A program made the translations under genes and the position numbers. Under the pieces are notes generated by a model that saw only the letters and a program-made list of their open reading frames with translations, did not search any database and was not told the DNA's origin. From Geomicrobium sediminis (lineage in GTDB: Bacteria; Bacillota; Bacilli; Bacillales; Marinococcaceae): 64,000 nucleotides of DNA. How positions within the stretch are numbered: the first letter of the stretch is position 1; each line of letters begins with the position of its first letter. The stretch spans positions 344,209-408,208 of the forward strand of contig NZ_JAFBEC010000003.1 in assembly GCF_016908595.1 (NCBI RefSeq), in the 5' to 3' direction. Below, piece after piece: positions 1 through 7,872 of this stretch.

Positions 1-1
1 C

Positions 2-214
2 GATAATTGTACTGCTGCTAGTATTTACATAAATAAAGACCAGAAAGATAAGCTTATGACTATTTATCAAATCGGCGAAGAACGAGCAGAGCAAATACTA
101 GATTTGAGAGAACAAAAACTGTTTAACGAATTTGAGGATTTGATAAGAATTGATGGGATTGGTAACGAACATTTAGAAGCTATTGAGAAAAAAAGTGATA
201 TTTGCTTTAATTAA
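2..214 (+). CDS. Helix-hairpin-helix (ComEA-like) protein, C-terminal part
   Basis: This is the C-terminal 70 residues of a gene that begins left of the window. The frame is open from base 2 to a TAA at 212-214. It reads through YQIGEERAEQILDLRE and then FEDLIRIDGIGNEHLEAI. These are two consecutive helix-hairpin-helix motifs of the type seen at the end of ComEA and of some secreted nucleases and DNA-binding proteins, where they bind DNA backbone without sequence preference. The rest of the protein is missing, so whether it is a competence protein, a nuclease or a small stand-alone HhH protein cannot be decided. Confidence 0.6.
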   Translation, partial: DNCTAASIYINKDQKDKLMTIYQIGEERAEQILDLREQKLFNEFEDLIRIDGIGNEHLEAIEKKSDICFN

Positions 215-280
215 TGGTAAGTGTATTGAATCCTTGCATTACTTGCGGGGATGTAATTATAAGTTCAGGTAATAAATAAC

Positions 281-331
281 AAAAAATCCAATCTAGGGTG
301 ACTAAAAGTTCACCCTAAATTGGATTTTTTT
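281..331. terminator. Bidirectional terminator between convergent genes
   Basis: A 17-bp stem with a single mismatch (AATCCAAT..AGGGTGA pairing with TCACCCT..ATTGGATT) is flanked by six A on the left and seven T on the right. It can therefore end transcription of both the helix-hairpin-helix gene and the convergent binding-protein gene, whose stop codon it touches. Confidence 0.85.
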
Positions 332-1925
332 AATAACCACTGTCACTTTCACTAAGACTTACATTCTTTAATTGCAATACTCCGTTTGGCAAGTGAATAA
401 AGCCATCAACGTGGTCAGACAAGCCGACGATATAGTCGTTGTGAACGGTGAAAATTGCAGGTGAATCATCTACAATTTGTTGTTCAATTTGTTCATAGAG
501 TGCGAGTCTTGCATCTTCATCTGTTTCTTCACGTGCTTGAATGAGCCACTCGTCAACCTCTTCGTTTTGATAGAATGTCTGGTTGCCAGCTGAACCTAGG
601 TTGTCAGAGTGATAGTTAGGGTGCAATGCATAATCCGCATCCCCTGTAGCTGAAGACCAGCCTAGAACGAACATGTCTGAATTCCCTTCACCAACTGCAT
701 CGAGGTAAGCTCCCCATTCCATTAATTCAATGGACAACGTTACGCCAACTTCTTGGAAGTAATCTTGTACAAGTTCTGCGACTTGAACACGTAATGGGTT
801 CGCATCGTTCGTTAAGATCGTTGCTTCAAATCCATCTTCATAGCCTGCTTCTGCTAGTAACTCTTTTGCTTTTTCAGGGTTGTATTCTAACGGTTCAATG
901 TTGTCTGAATACCCAAACGTATTCTCAGTAAGTGGTGATTCAGCGACAAGTCCATACCCATCGTAAAGGCCTTCAAGTAACGTTTCACGGTTTACGGTCA
1001 TTGTTAACGCTTGGCGAACGAGTGGATCGTCAAACGGTTCCACCTCGGTATTAAAGCCGATGTATTCGTAGCCTAATTGTTCTTGAGTGATTACAGAAAC
1101 GTCATCCATATGTTCAAACTGACCGACATTTGCAGGTTCTATTTGTTGCATATAATGAGCTTCTCCTTGCTCCATCATGGCAATACGAGTTGACTGTTCA
1201 GGTACAACTTTGAATGTTGCTTGGTCAATTGCAGGAACTTCTCCGTAATAGGATTCATTTGCGGATAATACGAGTTCATTTCCTTGTTCCCAAGAATCGA
1301 ATTCGAAAGGACCTGTCCCAACTGGATTCATCGTTAGATCTGATTCACCTGCTTCATCTTGCTCTATTGCTTTTGGGCTAACAATTCCAGCTGATCCGTG
1401 AGCAAGGTGAGCGGGAAGAGGTGCAAATGGCGCCGACGTTTTGAAATGGACGGTGTACTCATCAACCGCCTCAATGTCTTCAACGAGTTCAAATAAAGAC
1501 GCGCGTGGTGATGCGGTGTCAGGATCTAGGAATCGCTCGAAATTTGTGACAACGGCATCGGCGTTAAATGGCTCCCCGTCATGGAATGAAACATCTTCAC
1601 GTAAGTTGAATTCCCATGTCAAATCGTCGATCTGGTCATAAGATTCAGATAACGCAGGTTGTAATTCCATGTTCTCATCATTCATCACAAGATTCTCATA
1701 AATGTTCGTAAAAACGATGGTTGAAGGTATATCCGTCGCTGCGTGAGGATTTAACGTTACAGGATCTGAGGGCATCGCCAATATGAAATTGCCACCTGCT
1801 TCAACTTCACTACTCGGTTCATTAGCATCGGAACTCGTCTCGCTCTCTTCTGGATCACTTGAACAAGCTGTGAGTAGCAGTGCACTACTAAGTCCAAGGG
1901 CAAGTGCGTTTCTTTTTCTCATCAT
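330..1925 (-). CDS. ABC transporter substrate-binding lipoprotein, peptide/glutathione type (SBP_bac_5)
   Basis: Extracellular solute-binding lipoprotein of about 531 residues, the usual length for the DppA/OppA/GsiB family. It has a basic N-terminus, a hydrophobic signal and lipobox LTAC followed by an acidic linker. The body shows family landmarks near the start (SDPVTLNPHAATD, then the LTWEFNLREDVSFHDG region) and the C-terminal YDAVGEGNSDMFVLGWSS-type segment. The frame can start at a TTG at 1931, but the AAGGAG ribosome site is then only one base away. The ATG at 1925 (or 1922), 7-10 bases downstream of that site, is the better start. No permease or ATPase genes adjoin it, so it is an orphan binding protein that must share a transporter coded elsewhere. 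The ligand is probably a small peptide, by family only. Confidence 0.9.
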   Translation of the reverse strand: MMRKRNALALGLSSALLLTACSSDPEESETSSDANEPSSEVEAGGNFILAMPSDPVTLNPHAATDIPSTIVFTNIYENLVMNDENMELQPALSESYDQIDDLTWEFNLREDVSFHDGEPFNADAVVTNFERFLDPDTASPRASLFELVEDIEAVDEYTVHFKTSAPFAPLPAHLAHGSAGIVSPKAIEQDEAGESDLTMNPVGTGPFEFDSWEQGNELVLSANESYYGEVPAIDQATFKVVPEQSTRIAMMEQGEAHYMQQIEPANVGQFEHMDDVSVITQEQLGYEYIGFNTEVEPFDDPLVRQALTMTVNRETLLEGLYDGYGLVAESPLTENTFGYSDNIEPLEYNPEKAKELLAEAGYEDGFEATILTNDANPLRVQVAELVQDYFQEVGVTLSIELMEWGAYLDAVGEGNSDMFVLGWSSATGDADYALHPNYHSDNLGSAGNQTFYQNEEVDEWLIQAREETDEDARLALYEQIEQQIVDDSPAIFTVHNDYIVGLSDHVDGFIHLPNGVLQLKNVSLSESDSGY

Positions 1926-2064
1926 TATCAATCTCCTTATTCTCTTAGGTGTCTACTTCCTTTAGAAATGTAACGCGTTACTACCAATCAGTCCTTTAAG
2001 TATACAAGTAATTCTGAATAGTTCAATGATCAAATTCTCTGCATATCGTTATTTTTGGAAAGTT

Positions 2065-2106
2065 GTTGATGTAGATTATGACATCAACCCTAACATGTAC
2101 TATAAT
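2065..2106 (+). promoter_or_regulatory. Promoter and overlapping palindromic operator of the metNIQ-type operon
   Basis: The -35 box is ATGACA at 2078-2083 and the -10 box is TATAAT at 2101-2106, with a 17-bp spacer. A perfect 8-bp inverted repeat (GTTGATGT at 2065-2072, ACATCAAC at 2081-2088) overlaps the -35 box, so a repressor bound there would block polymerase. No S-box or T-box leader is visible in the short region before the ATPase gene, which is where many Bacilli place one. Confidence 0.55.
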
Positions 2107-2153
2107 AAAAAAGTTGTTACTTTAGCCTTTGTATGATGGAATGGGGTTTATTT

Positions 2154-2888
2154 GTGATTGAATTGCAAAACGTAACGAAAAAGTTCGGTACCCATACGGC
2201 TATTCAAAACGTTTCCTTAACAGTACATAAGGGCGAAATTCATGGTTTGATCGGTGCAAGTGGGGCTGGAAAGTCAACGATGCTACGGGTAATGAATTTA
2301 CTTGAAATTCCAGATTCGGGATCGATTTATGTCGGTGATCGTGAGTTAACGACACGTTCAAAACGCGAACTGCGAGAAGCTCGCAAACGAATAGGCATGA
2401 TCTTTCAACATTTTAACCTTGTCTTAAATAAAACTGTCGAACAAAATGTAGCGGTTTCCTTACAGCTTGCACAAGTGCCTAAGCATCAGCAAATAGATCG
2501 TGTGCGGGAATGTTTACGCTTTGTTGGATTAGAAGATCAAATGGATAAGTACCCTGCTCAGTTAAGCGGAGGACAAAAGCAACGTGTTGCTATTGCACGC
2601 GCATTAGCAAATGAGCCTGAAGTTCTTCTTTGCGACGAACCAACGTCGTCACTTGATCCTCATACGACTTCAGAGATTCTAACCGTTATCCGTGATATAC
2701 ATGAACGTCTCGGTGTGACAGTGATTATCGTAAGCCATGAAATGAACGTCATCAAAAGCATTTGTCAACGAGTCACTGTCATGGATCAAGGAACGATTTA
2801 TGAAACGGTACCGATTGAATCGTCGGGAATACCTAAAAGTGATCGAAGTCCTGAAAGGTTTATAAAGGAGTTAAAAAATGATGCCTGA
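2154..2888 (+). CDS. metN: Methionine-type ABC importer ATPase, short form without NIL domain
   Basis: ATPase that energises uptake of methionine or a related compound, at the inner face of the membrane. Walker A GASGAGKS lies near residue 35, signature LSGGQKQ near 140 and Walker B VLLCDEP near 160. The GTG at 2154 is preferred because a GGGG site lies seven bases upstream and homologues start with IEL; an ATG at 2133 has no ribosome site. MetN proteins are usually about 340 residues and end in an ACT-like NIL domain that binds methionine and shuts the transporter. This one is only 244 residues and stops after the nucleotide-binding domain, so that feedback domain is absent. Its end overlaps the permease gene by 11 bases. 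The substrate is inferred from the MetI- and MetQ-like neighbours. Confidence 0.85.
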   Translation: MIELQNVTKKFGTHTAIQNVSLTVHKGEIHGLIGASGAGKSTMLRVMNLLEIPDSGSIYVGDRELTTRSKRELREARKRIGMIFQHFNLVLNKTVEQNVAVSLQLAQVPKHQQIDRVRECLRFVGLEDQMDKYPAQLSGGQKQRVAIARALANEPEVLLCDEPTSSLDPHTTSEILTVIRDIHERLGVTVIIVSHEMNVIKSICQRVTVMDQGTIYETVPIESSGIPKSDRSPERFIKELKNDA

Positions 2889-3543
2889 CATTCTTTTGCG
2901 TTATCAAGCGGAAATTTGGCAGGCAATCGGAGAAACGTTTATTATGGTAGGCGTTTCAATTCTTGCTGCTATTCTAGTAGGGCTGCCTGTTGGAACACTT
3001 CTGTATTTGTGTCGAAAAGGCAATTTATTAGAAAATCGTTTTGTTTTTTCTTCGCTGAACCTGCTCGTTAACATTATTCGCTCGTTCCCGTTTTTGCTTC
3101 TAGTCGTCTTCTTAATTCCTTTTACTCGTCTTATTATGGGGACAGCGATCGGTACTGCGGCTGCAACGGTCCCTTTATCAATCATTGCATTTGCTCATTA
3201 TTCTAGGCTCGTGGAACAATCCTTGTTAGAAATTCCTAAAGGTGTGATCGACGCAGCGGTTTCCATGGGAGCTTCGGTGAAAGAAGTCGTCTTTAAATTT
3301 CTACTTGTAGAATCAAGGTCGGGATTAGTCGTTGGACTTACGATGTCGACGATTAGCTTTATTAGCTATTCAACGATTATGGGGGTCGTTGGGGGCGGAG
3401 GCGTTGGTGACTTTGCCATTCGTTATGGTTATCAACAGTTTCAAACTGATTTAATGCTATATGTCATTGTCATTATGGTTATACTCGTTCAGATGATTCA
3501 ATTTATCGGAATGACCATTGCAAGAAAGATCGACAAACGTTAG
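2878..3543 (+). CDS. metI: Methionine-type ABC importer permease
   Basis: Membrane permease of 221 residues, a normal MetI length, with about five hydrophobic segments. The cytoplasmic coupling loop (EIPKGVIDAAVSMGASVKEVVFKFLL) sits around residues 117-142 and is the contact site for the ATPase. The C-terminal GVVGGGGVGDFAIRYGYQQF stretch is characteristic of MetI. The gene starts with ATG ATG inside the 3' end of the ATPase gene and is followed 16 bases later by the binding-protein gene. The three genes therefore form one translationally coupled operon. Confidence 0.9.
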   Translation: MMPDILLRYQAEIWQAIGETFIMVGVSILAAILVGLPVGTLLYLCRKGNLLENRFVFSSLNLLVNIIRSFPFLLLVVFLIPFTRLIMGTAIGTAAATVPLSIIAFAHYSRLVEQSLLEIPKGVIDAAVSMGASVKEVVFKFLLVESRSGLVVGLTMSTISFISYSTIMGVVGGGGVGDFAIRYGYQQFQTDLMLYVIVIMVILVQMIQFIGMTIARKIDKR

Positions 3544-3559
3544 GAGAGATTGATTCACC

Positions 3560-4423
3560 ATGAAAAAGCTTACTACACTAGTTGCAATACCTGCTCTATT
3601 ATTAGCTGCATGTGGCACATCTGAAGATCAACAAGAAACCGATTCAACTGAAGAAACGGCGGAAAGTACAGAAGAAGCAACTGAGGAAAGTGAAGAAGTT
3701 ACTCTAGACGTTGCTTCCTTAATTCCTCCAATGACTGAAATTCTCGAATTAGTTGAACCAGAACTGGCTGAAGAGGGCATTGATCTAAACGTTGTTGTAC
3801 TTGGTGACAATATTCAACCGAATGATGCCTTACATCATGAAGAAGTAGATGCGAACTTTTTCCAACACGTTCCGTTTATGGAAGAGTACAACATTAATAA
3901 CGATGCATCACTAGTACCTGTGGAGCCGATTTATTTCGCTAACTACGGTGTGTATGCTGCTGATTATGAATCAATGGACGAACTTCCAGAAGGTGCAACG
4001 ATTGCAATTGCAAATGACATCTCTAATATTGACCGTTCGCTACAGCTACTCGCGCAGCATGAAGTTATTGAGCTAGAAGAAACAGATGAGCGTTATTATA
4101 CACAGTCTCATATTAGCGAGAACCCGAATGATTACAACTTTGAAGAAGTCGATTTACTTATGCTCGCCAGAATGTATGACGATGCAGATGCGGTTGTCAT
4201 AACTCCGGCTTATGCTGAGCCGTTAGGATTAACTCCTGCAAATGACGCACTTCTCACTGAAGGCACAGAAAATGAATTCGCAATTACACTTGTCGCTCGT
4301 GAAGATAACGTAGACGAAGAGGCAATTCAAACACTCGCAGAGGTGATGACTAGTGAAATCGTTCGTGACTTTCTAGAAGAAAATTACGACGAAACAGCAA
4401 TCCCTGCTTTTGATCATGAATAG
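3560..4423 (+). CDS. metQ: Methionine-binding lipoprotein, NlpA/MetQ family
   Basis: Secreted substrate-binding lipoprotein of 287 residues. The signal ends in lipobox LLAACG and is followed by an acidic Glu/Thr/Ser linker of about 30 residues typical of alkaliphile or halophile lipoproteins. The NlpA/MetQ core is clear: GDNIQPNDALHHEEVDANFFQH around residues 82-103 and the NYGVYAADYESMDELPEGATIAI stretch after it. It is the last gene of the metNIQ-type operon and is followed by an intrinsic terminator. Methionine is the usual ligand of the family, but D-methionine or other small amino acids are possible. Confidence 0.9.
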   Translation: MKKLTTLVAIPALLLAACGTSEDQQETDSTEETAESTEEATEESEEVTLDVASLIPPMTEILELVEPELAEEGIDLNVVVLGDNIQPNDALHHEEVDANFFQHVPFMEEYNINNDASLVPVEPIYFANYGVYAADYESMDELPEGATIAIANDISNIDRSLQLLAQHEVIELEETDERYYTQSHISENPNDYNFEEVDLLMLARMYDDADAVVITPAYAEPLGLTPANDALLTEGTENEFAITLVAREDNVDEEAIQTLAEVMTSEIVRDFLEENYDETAIPAFDHE

Positions 4424-4432
4424 AAAACGAAT

Positions 4433-4461
4433 GACTTGGATGTATTTCCAAGTCTTTTTTT
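4433..4461 (+). terminator. Terminator of the metNIQ-type operon
   Basis: The hairpin GACTTGGA / TCCAAGTC with a 6-base loop is followed by seven T. It lies ten bases after the metQ stop codon. Confidence 0.85.
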
Positions 4462-4558
4462 GTTGTTTTTGTATTCAAAAGTAAGCAAAATCATTGTATT
4501 TATCTAGTAGAAACTGGTATCGTAATTCTAACTAATTGAGAAAATGTGAGGTGCAACG

Positions 4559-4681
4559 ATGAAAATTGCGCTACTTATGGTAGTTAGTATGTTGTCAGTT
4601 GTCATTGCAAGTCACGTAGAACCATCCAGTGAAGAAGTCATCCAAGAAGCCGATGAAAAAGACGATGAAGGCACTTTATAA
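4559..4681 (+). CDS. Small secreted-peptide ORF (40 aa), Phr-like candidate
   Basis: ATG at 4559 follows an AGGTG ribosome site seven bases upstream, and the frame runs 40 codons to TAA. The product has a Lys at position 2, a hydrophobic stretch of about 16 residues (ALLMVVSMLSVVIA) and then a short acidic tail ending DEKDDEGTL. This is the general shape of a Phr signalling pre-peptide. It ends three bases from the stop codon of the convergent Rap-like gene. Known phr genes usually lie downstream of rap on the same strand, so the orientation here is unusual. It could instead be an unrelated short secreted or membrane peptide. The assignment as coding rests on ribosome site, composition and position. 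Confidence 0.5.
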   Translation: MKIALLMVVSMLSVVIASHVEPSSEEVIQEADEKDDEGTL

Positions 4682-4684
4682 TTG

Positions 4685-5770
4685 TTATTCTACAATGTTT
4701 TTCTTCTGCCGCTTTGCCAGTGACAAATAATCATAGGCTTTCTCGTAATTGCTATTGACATAATAATAGTCAGATACCTCGTGAGCTAACTCAATGAGCT
4801 CGATTTGGATTCCGAATTTCTTTAATAGTTGAAACCCTTCCCGAATCATCCCATCATGAAAAGGTTTATATAAGAACACACCTCTAGAGATCATACTTTT
4901 TGCACGAAACTCTTCAAACCGTTTGTGATTTTTTGTAAGCGCTTCTTCAATTTTATGTAATAACTGATCTCCTTCTTTTTGTTTACCTTGTCGAAAGCAC
5001 GAATTTGCAAGCCGATAGAGGGTGTCCGCTTGGAATTCTAGTCGTAATTCTTCATCAACGTTCAACGCCATCTTAAATCCATGTTCCGCATCATTGTTGT
5101 AATGAAAAAGGTAGTCATTTTTAGCGATGCTTTGATATAAAACTGCACGTTGGCGGTCTTTAAGTCCTTGAATGGTAAGTGCATCTTCGAATGTGGATTT
5201 TGCTTTTTTGTAATAGCCAGTTTTTGAATAGATGTTCCCGATCAGCACTAGCGCACGAACGGTTTTTTTCGTAGATGCATGACTTTTCTTATATGTGTCG
5301 TAGGCTTTTATGGCATAGTTTAAGGCTGTTATGCTTTCTCCTAAATGATTGAACGTGTTCGCTTGTCGAAGATAAAAGTTGGCTTGATCAATATCGCATA
5401 ACACACCAAGCTGTTTTTCAGCGGCAGTGTAATGCTTTAACGCTTTATAATAGTTTTTGGAGTGATTAAGTAGCGTACCTTCCATATAATGATAAAGGTA
5501 CATCAGTGTTTGTTCTGAATCTTTATCTGAAGAAGGCTGCTCTTGAAAAGGTTCATTTGGATGGTTGTTTTGTTTTTCGCTTTTTGAGAGCATCATTTGG
5601 TGTTTAGAATAAAGCAAGTTGTAATAGGATTTTGTTTGTGGATCTAAATGTAGGAATGGTAGATTTTCAGTAAGCTGATCTCGGATCTGAGCGGCTTTTT
5701 CAAGATCATTTAGAGATAAACAATGTAGCCAAGAACCTAAGTCTTTTATGATTTCATATTCTTCAGTCAA
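4685..5770 (-). CDS. Rap-family-like tetratricopeptide protein
   Basis: Cytoplasmic all-helical protein of 361 residues, close to the usual 370-380 of Rap phosphatases and regulators. The N-terminal region with WLHCLSLNDLEKA and YYNLLYSKHQMML resembles the Rap 3-helix bundle. From about residue 95 there are repeated TPR units, including YYKALKHYTAAEKQLGVLCD, ANFYLRQANTFNHLGESITA and GNIYSKTGYYKKAKSTFEDA. Rap proteins dephosphorylate Spo0F or block response regulators and are inhibited by Phr peptides. Whether this one keeps Spo0F activity cannot be told. Translation starts at TTG with an AAAGGAG site nine bases upstream. It converges with the small secreted-peptide ORF. A generic TPR regulator is the alternative. 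Confidence 0.75.
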   Translation of the reverse strand: MTEEYEIIKDLGSWLHCLSLNDLEKAAQIRDQLTENLPFLHLDPQTKSYYNLLYSKHQMMLSKSEKQNNHPNEPFQEQPSSDKDSEQTLMYLYHYMEGTLLNHSKNYYKALKHYTAAEKQLGVLCDIDQANFYLRQANTFNHLGESITALNYAIKAYDTYKKSHASTKKTVRALVLIGNIYSKTGYYKKAKSTFEDALTIQGLKDRQRAVLYQSIAKNDYLFHYNNDAEHGFKMALNVDEELRLEFQADTLYRLANSCFRQGKQKEGDQLLHKIEEALTKNHKRFEEFRAKSMISRGVFLYKPFHDGMIREGFQLLKKFGIQIELIELAHEVSDYYYVNSNYEKAYDYLSLAKRQKKNIVE

Positions 5771-6033
5771 GTTTAAATGCTCCTTTCCTGTGTAACTCCA
5801 TGAATAATCGCACTTTCTATATATTTAACTAGCATAATACAACAAAAATCTCTCGAATAAAATATATTCTGGTAGTTTAAGGAATATTAGATAGGATTCG
5901 ACAGCGGTTGTCTAAAACGAGACTGAACGATGTCGTAATTTAAATGGATGATGAATTTTGTCTAACGAAGTAAACGTTCATAATGAGGAATAATAGGGCG
6001 AACTAAACGCTACTTAACGAAGGAGGTAGTGCG

Positions 6034-6255
6034 ATGAAGCATTCTCTGAGTGAAATTGCATTTGATGGCAGAGTTTATCGATGGCAAAAGTGGCTTGGAG
6101 TGCCCTGTTTCGTTGCAATTGTGTTCACCATTGGCTATTTTACAGATTTGATAGCGGTATTGTATACAGCAACTATTTTATCCTCGCTCGTTGCATCTAC
6201 TATTCTTCTTTTATCAATCCTAGTATATCGCTATCACAAACCTCGGGAGAGGTGA
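6034..6255 (+). CDS. Small two-helix membrane protein
   Basis: A 73-residue protein behind a strong AAGGAGG site. After a short soluble start (KHSLSEIAFDGRVYRWQKW) come two hydrophobic segments, roughly residues 22-39 and 41-63, and a basic end (YRYHKPRER), which suggests a small integral membrane protein with its tail inside. I do not recognise a family. The 263 bases upstream hold no other convincing gene. Its TGA overlaps the GTG of a 21-codon ORF. Confidence 0.7.
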   Translation: MKHSLSEIAFDGRVYRWQKWLGVPCFVAIVFTIGYFTDLIAVLYTATILSSLVASTILLLSILVYRYHKPRER

Positions 6256-6317
6256 TTAAAGATGGTTTTCGTCTTGTAGTCTGTGTGATAATTTTTATCG
6301 TTTTTTTGAATCTCTAA
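6252..6317 (+). CDS. Candidate 21-aa membrane peptide, translationally coupled
   Basis: The GTG at 6252 overlaps the stop codon of the 73-residue membrane protein (GTGA), and a GGGAGAG ribosome-site-like stretch lies just upstream. The frame encodes about 21 residues with one hydrophobic run (LVVCVIIFIVFLNL). Overlap coupling and a membrane-like composition support it, but at this length an open frame could be chance. Confidence 0.35.
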   Translation: MIKDGFRLVVCVIIFIVFLNL

Positions 6318-6337
6318 CATGAAAGAGGGGAATCAAG

Positions 6338-6889
6338 GTGAGTAAACACGTGTTATTTATTCATAGTGCGGGCCCGCAAAGTGTTCACGAAGGAAGTGAC
6401 GCTTTGAAAGCCTCACTCGTTAAACAATTAAGCAATGACTATGAATGGGTGGCCCCGCCAATGCCGTTCCCAGAAGATCCTAAGTATGCTCAATGGAAAG
6501 CCGTTCTAGATGAATCCTTTGCATCTATACATGATGGTGTAGTTTTAATCGGGCATTCGTTAGGTGGATCGGTTTTGTTGAAATACCTCTCTGAAGAAAA
6601 GTGTCATGTATCCATTTCTACTTTGTGTTTAATCGCATCGCCATTTTGGGGTGTGGAAGATTGGAGACGAGAGGATTTTGTGTTATTTGAGGACTTCGGT
6701 TCGAGGTTGCCAACCATTCCTCACATGTATTTATATCAAAGCAAACATGATGAACACGTGCCGGATACACATATGGTGTATTATTCAGAGAAAATCCGAA
6801 GCTTAAATACGAGACTGCTTTCAGGAAATGATCACCTGTTTCAAGACGGCTTGCCTGAATTGGTTGCTGATTTAAAAGAATTGCAATAA
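6338..6889 (+). CDS. Alpha/beta hydrolase of the RBBP9/YdeN family
   Basis: Cytoplasmic serine hydrolase of 183 residues, normal for the family. The nucleophile elbow GHSLGG lies near residue 72, the acid is probably the Asp in SKHDEHVP, and the catalytic His is in GNDHLFQDG near the end. Together they make a complete Ser-Asp-His triad. Translation begins at GTG behind an AAAGAGGGG site. The family acts as small esterases, but no physiological substrate is known and the neighbours do not suggest one. Confidence 0.85.
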   Translation: MSKHVLFIHSAGPQSVHEGSDALKASLVKQLSNDYEWVAPPMPFPEDPKYAQWKAVLDESFASIHDGVVLIGHSLGGSVLLKYLSEEKCHVSISTLCLIASPFWGVEDWRREDFVLFEDFGSRLPTIPHMYLYQSKHDEHVPDTHMVYYSEKIRSLNTRLLSGNDHLFQDGLPELVADLKELQ

Positions 6890-6989
6890 ACACTGTTTAA
6901 AGCTTCATTGTTGATTCACGTAATGCGTTCGTTCTAAACTAAGAAAGAAGCACAGTTTAATCGCGTCGTAGAGATATAGAGGAGGAATA

Positions 6990-7616
6990 ATGCGCATGAA
7001 CTGTTTAATTTTAGGCGCTACAGGAAGGGTAGGAAGTCATGTTGTAAATCATGCACTTCAAGAAAATTACCGCGTGACGGTCTTAGTACGAACACCAGAG
7101 AATGCCAAGACAGAGCATGAAAACCTAACGATTATAAAAGGAAATGTCTTAAATACAAATGATATTATTCGTGCAATTGAAGGTGTAGACATTGTCATTA
7201 GTGCACTTAATACAGATGGATCAACGACGCTGTCGGAGAGCATGCCACTCATCATAGACGCCATGAAAGGGCAAGGGATAAGGCGAATCATTACGGTAGG
7301 TACAGCTGGCATTTTACAAAGTAGAACATCACCTGAATTGCTTCGATATCAATCCAGTGAATCAAAGCGTAAGCTAACTCGAGCAGCAGAAGACCATCAC
7401 CGAGCATATGATTTTTTGAAGGCATCAGGTCTTGATTGGACGATCGTTTGCCCAACCTATTTGCCAGATGGGGAGTACACTGGACAGTATCGAGTAGAAC
7501 GTGACTTCTTGCCAGAAGGTGGAGCGAAAATATCCGTGCCTGACACAGCGGAATGTACTTGGAAGCAAGTCGAATGTGATAAGTACATAGGAGCTAGAAT
7601 CGGACTGGCTTATTAG
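6990..7616 (+). CDS. NAD(P)-binding SDR/NmrA-type oxidoreductase-like protein
   Basis: Atypical short-chain dehydrogenase fold of 208 residues. The N-terminal nucleotide-binding motif is GATGRVGS (about residues 9-16), followed by beta-strands ending in VLVR and VISALN. The middle holds the RRIITVGTAGI strand and the C-terminal part the LDWTIVCPTYLPDG segment common in SDR_a5/YwnB-like proteins. No classic YxxxK pair is evident, so it may be a redox-sensing or flavin-reductase-like member rather than a dehydrogenase. Start is the ATG after GAGGAGG; a second ATG two codons later is also possible. It is monocistronic, with a strong hairpin downstream at 7742. Confidence 0.8.
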   Translation: MRMNCLILGATGRVGSHVVNHALQENYRVTVLVRTPENAKTEHENLTIIKGNVLNTNDIIRAIEGVDIVISALNTDGSTTLSESMPLIIDAMKGQGIRRIITVGTAGILQSRTSPELLRYQSSESKRKLTRAAEDHHRAYDFLKASGLDWTIVCPTYLPDGEYTGQYRVERDFLPEGGAKISVPDTAECTWKQVECDKYIGARIGLAY

Positions 7617-7741
7617 AGATAGGGATTTCATTCATGTTTATGTGCATACATTAAGCTCGCAATTTACTTAGAGTACTAGAACGTGTTGATGAAAAATGCC
7701 TCAAAGATTGAGTAGTCGTAAATGAAAGTTAAGAATTATGC

Positions 7742-7788
7742 ACGCAGTTCTGATTATGCAAAAATGCATAATCAGAACTGCGTTTTTT
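7742..7788 (+). terminator. Perfect 19-bp hairpin with T-run, also a candidate activator site
   Basis: ACGCAGTTCTGATTATGCA at 7742-7760 pairs perfectly with 7765-7783 across a 4-base A loop, and six T follow. It can terminate the upstream dehydrogenase-like gene. Its inner arms TTATGCA / TGCATAA recur before the second sigma-54 promoter at 11501, and it sits about 25-70 bases upstream of the first one. It may therefore double as the binding site of the sigma-54 activator. Confidence 0.7.
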
Positions 7789-7811
7789 CTTGATGGGACT
7801 GTAAAAGTAAG

Positions 7812-7828
7812 TTGGCAAGTTTTTTGCA
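7812..7828 (+). promoter_or_regulatory. Sigma-54 promoter of the NhaC-type carrier gene
   Basis: TTGGCAA, five bases, TTGCA. The -24 GG (7814-7815) and -12 GC (7826-7827) are separated by exactly ten bases, as sigma-54 requires. It lies about 45 bases before the ribosome site of the carrier gene, and a sigma-54 activator is coded directly after that gene. Confidence 0.75.
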
Positions 7829-7872
7829 GGTTCAATTCTCTTAAAAAGATACACGCAAAAGGAGAGAAGGGA

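Noticed and set aside
5771..6033. Possible gene in the 263-base gap between the Rap-like gene and the small membrane protein
   Set aside because: AT-rich with no frame that has both a ribosome site and useful length; it probably holds the two divergent promoters.
7738..7872. N-terminal extension of the NhaC-type carrier by 45 codons
   Set aside because: It would read through a terminator hairpin and a sigma-54 promoter; the ATG at 7873 has a proper ribosome site and family-like start.
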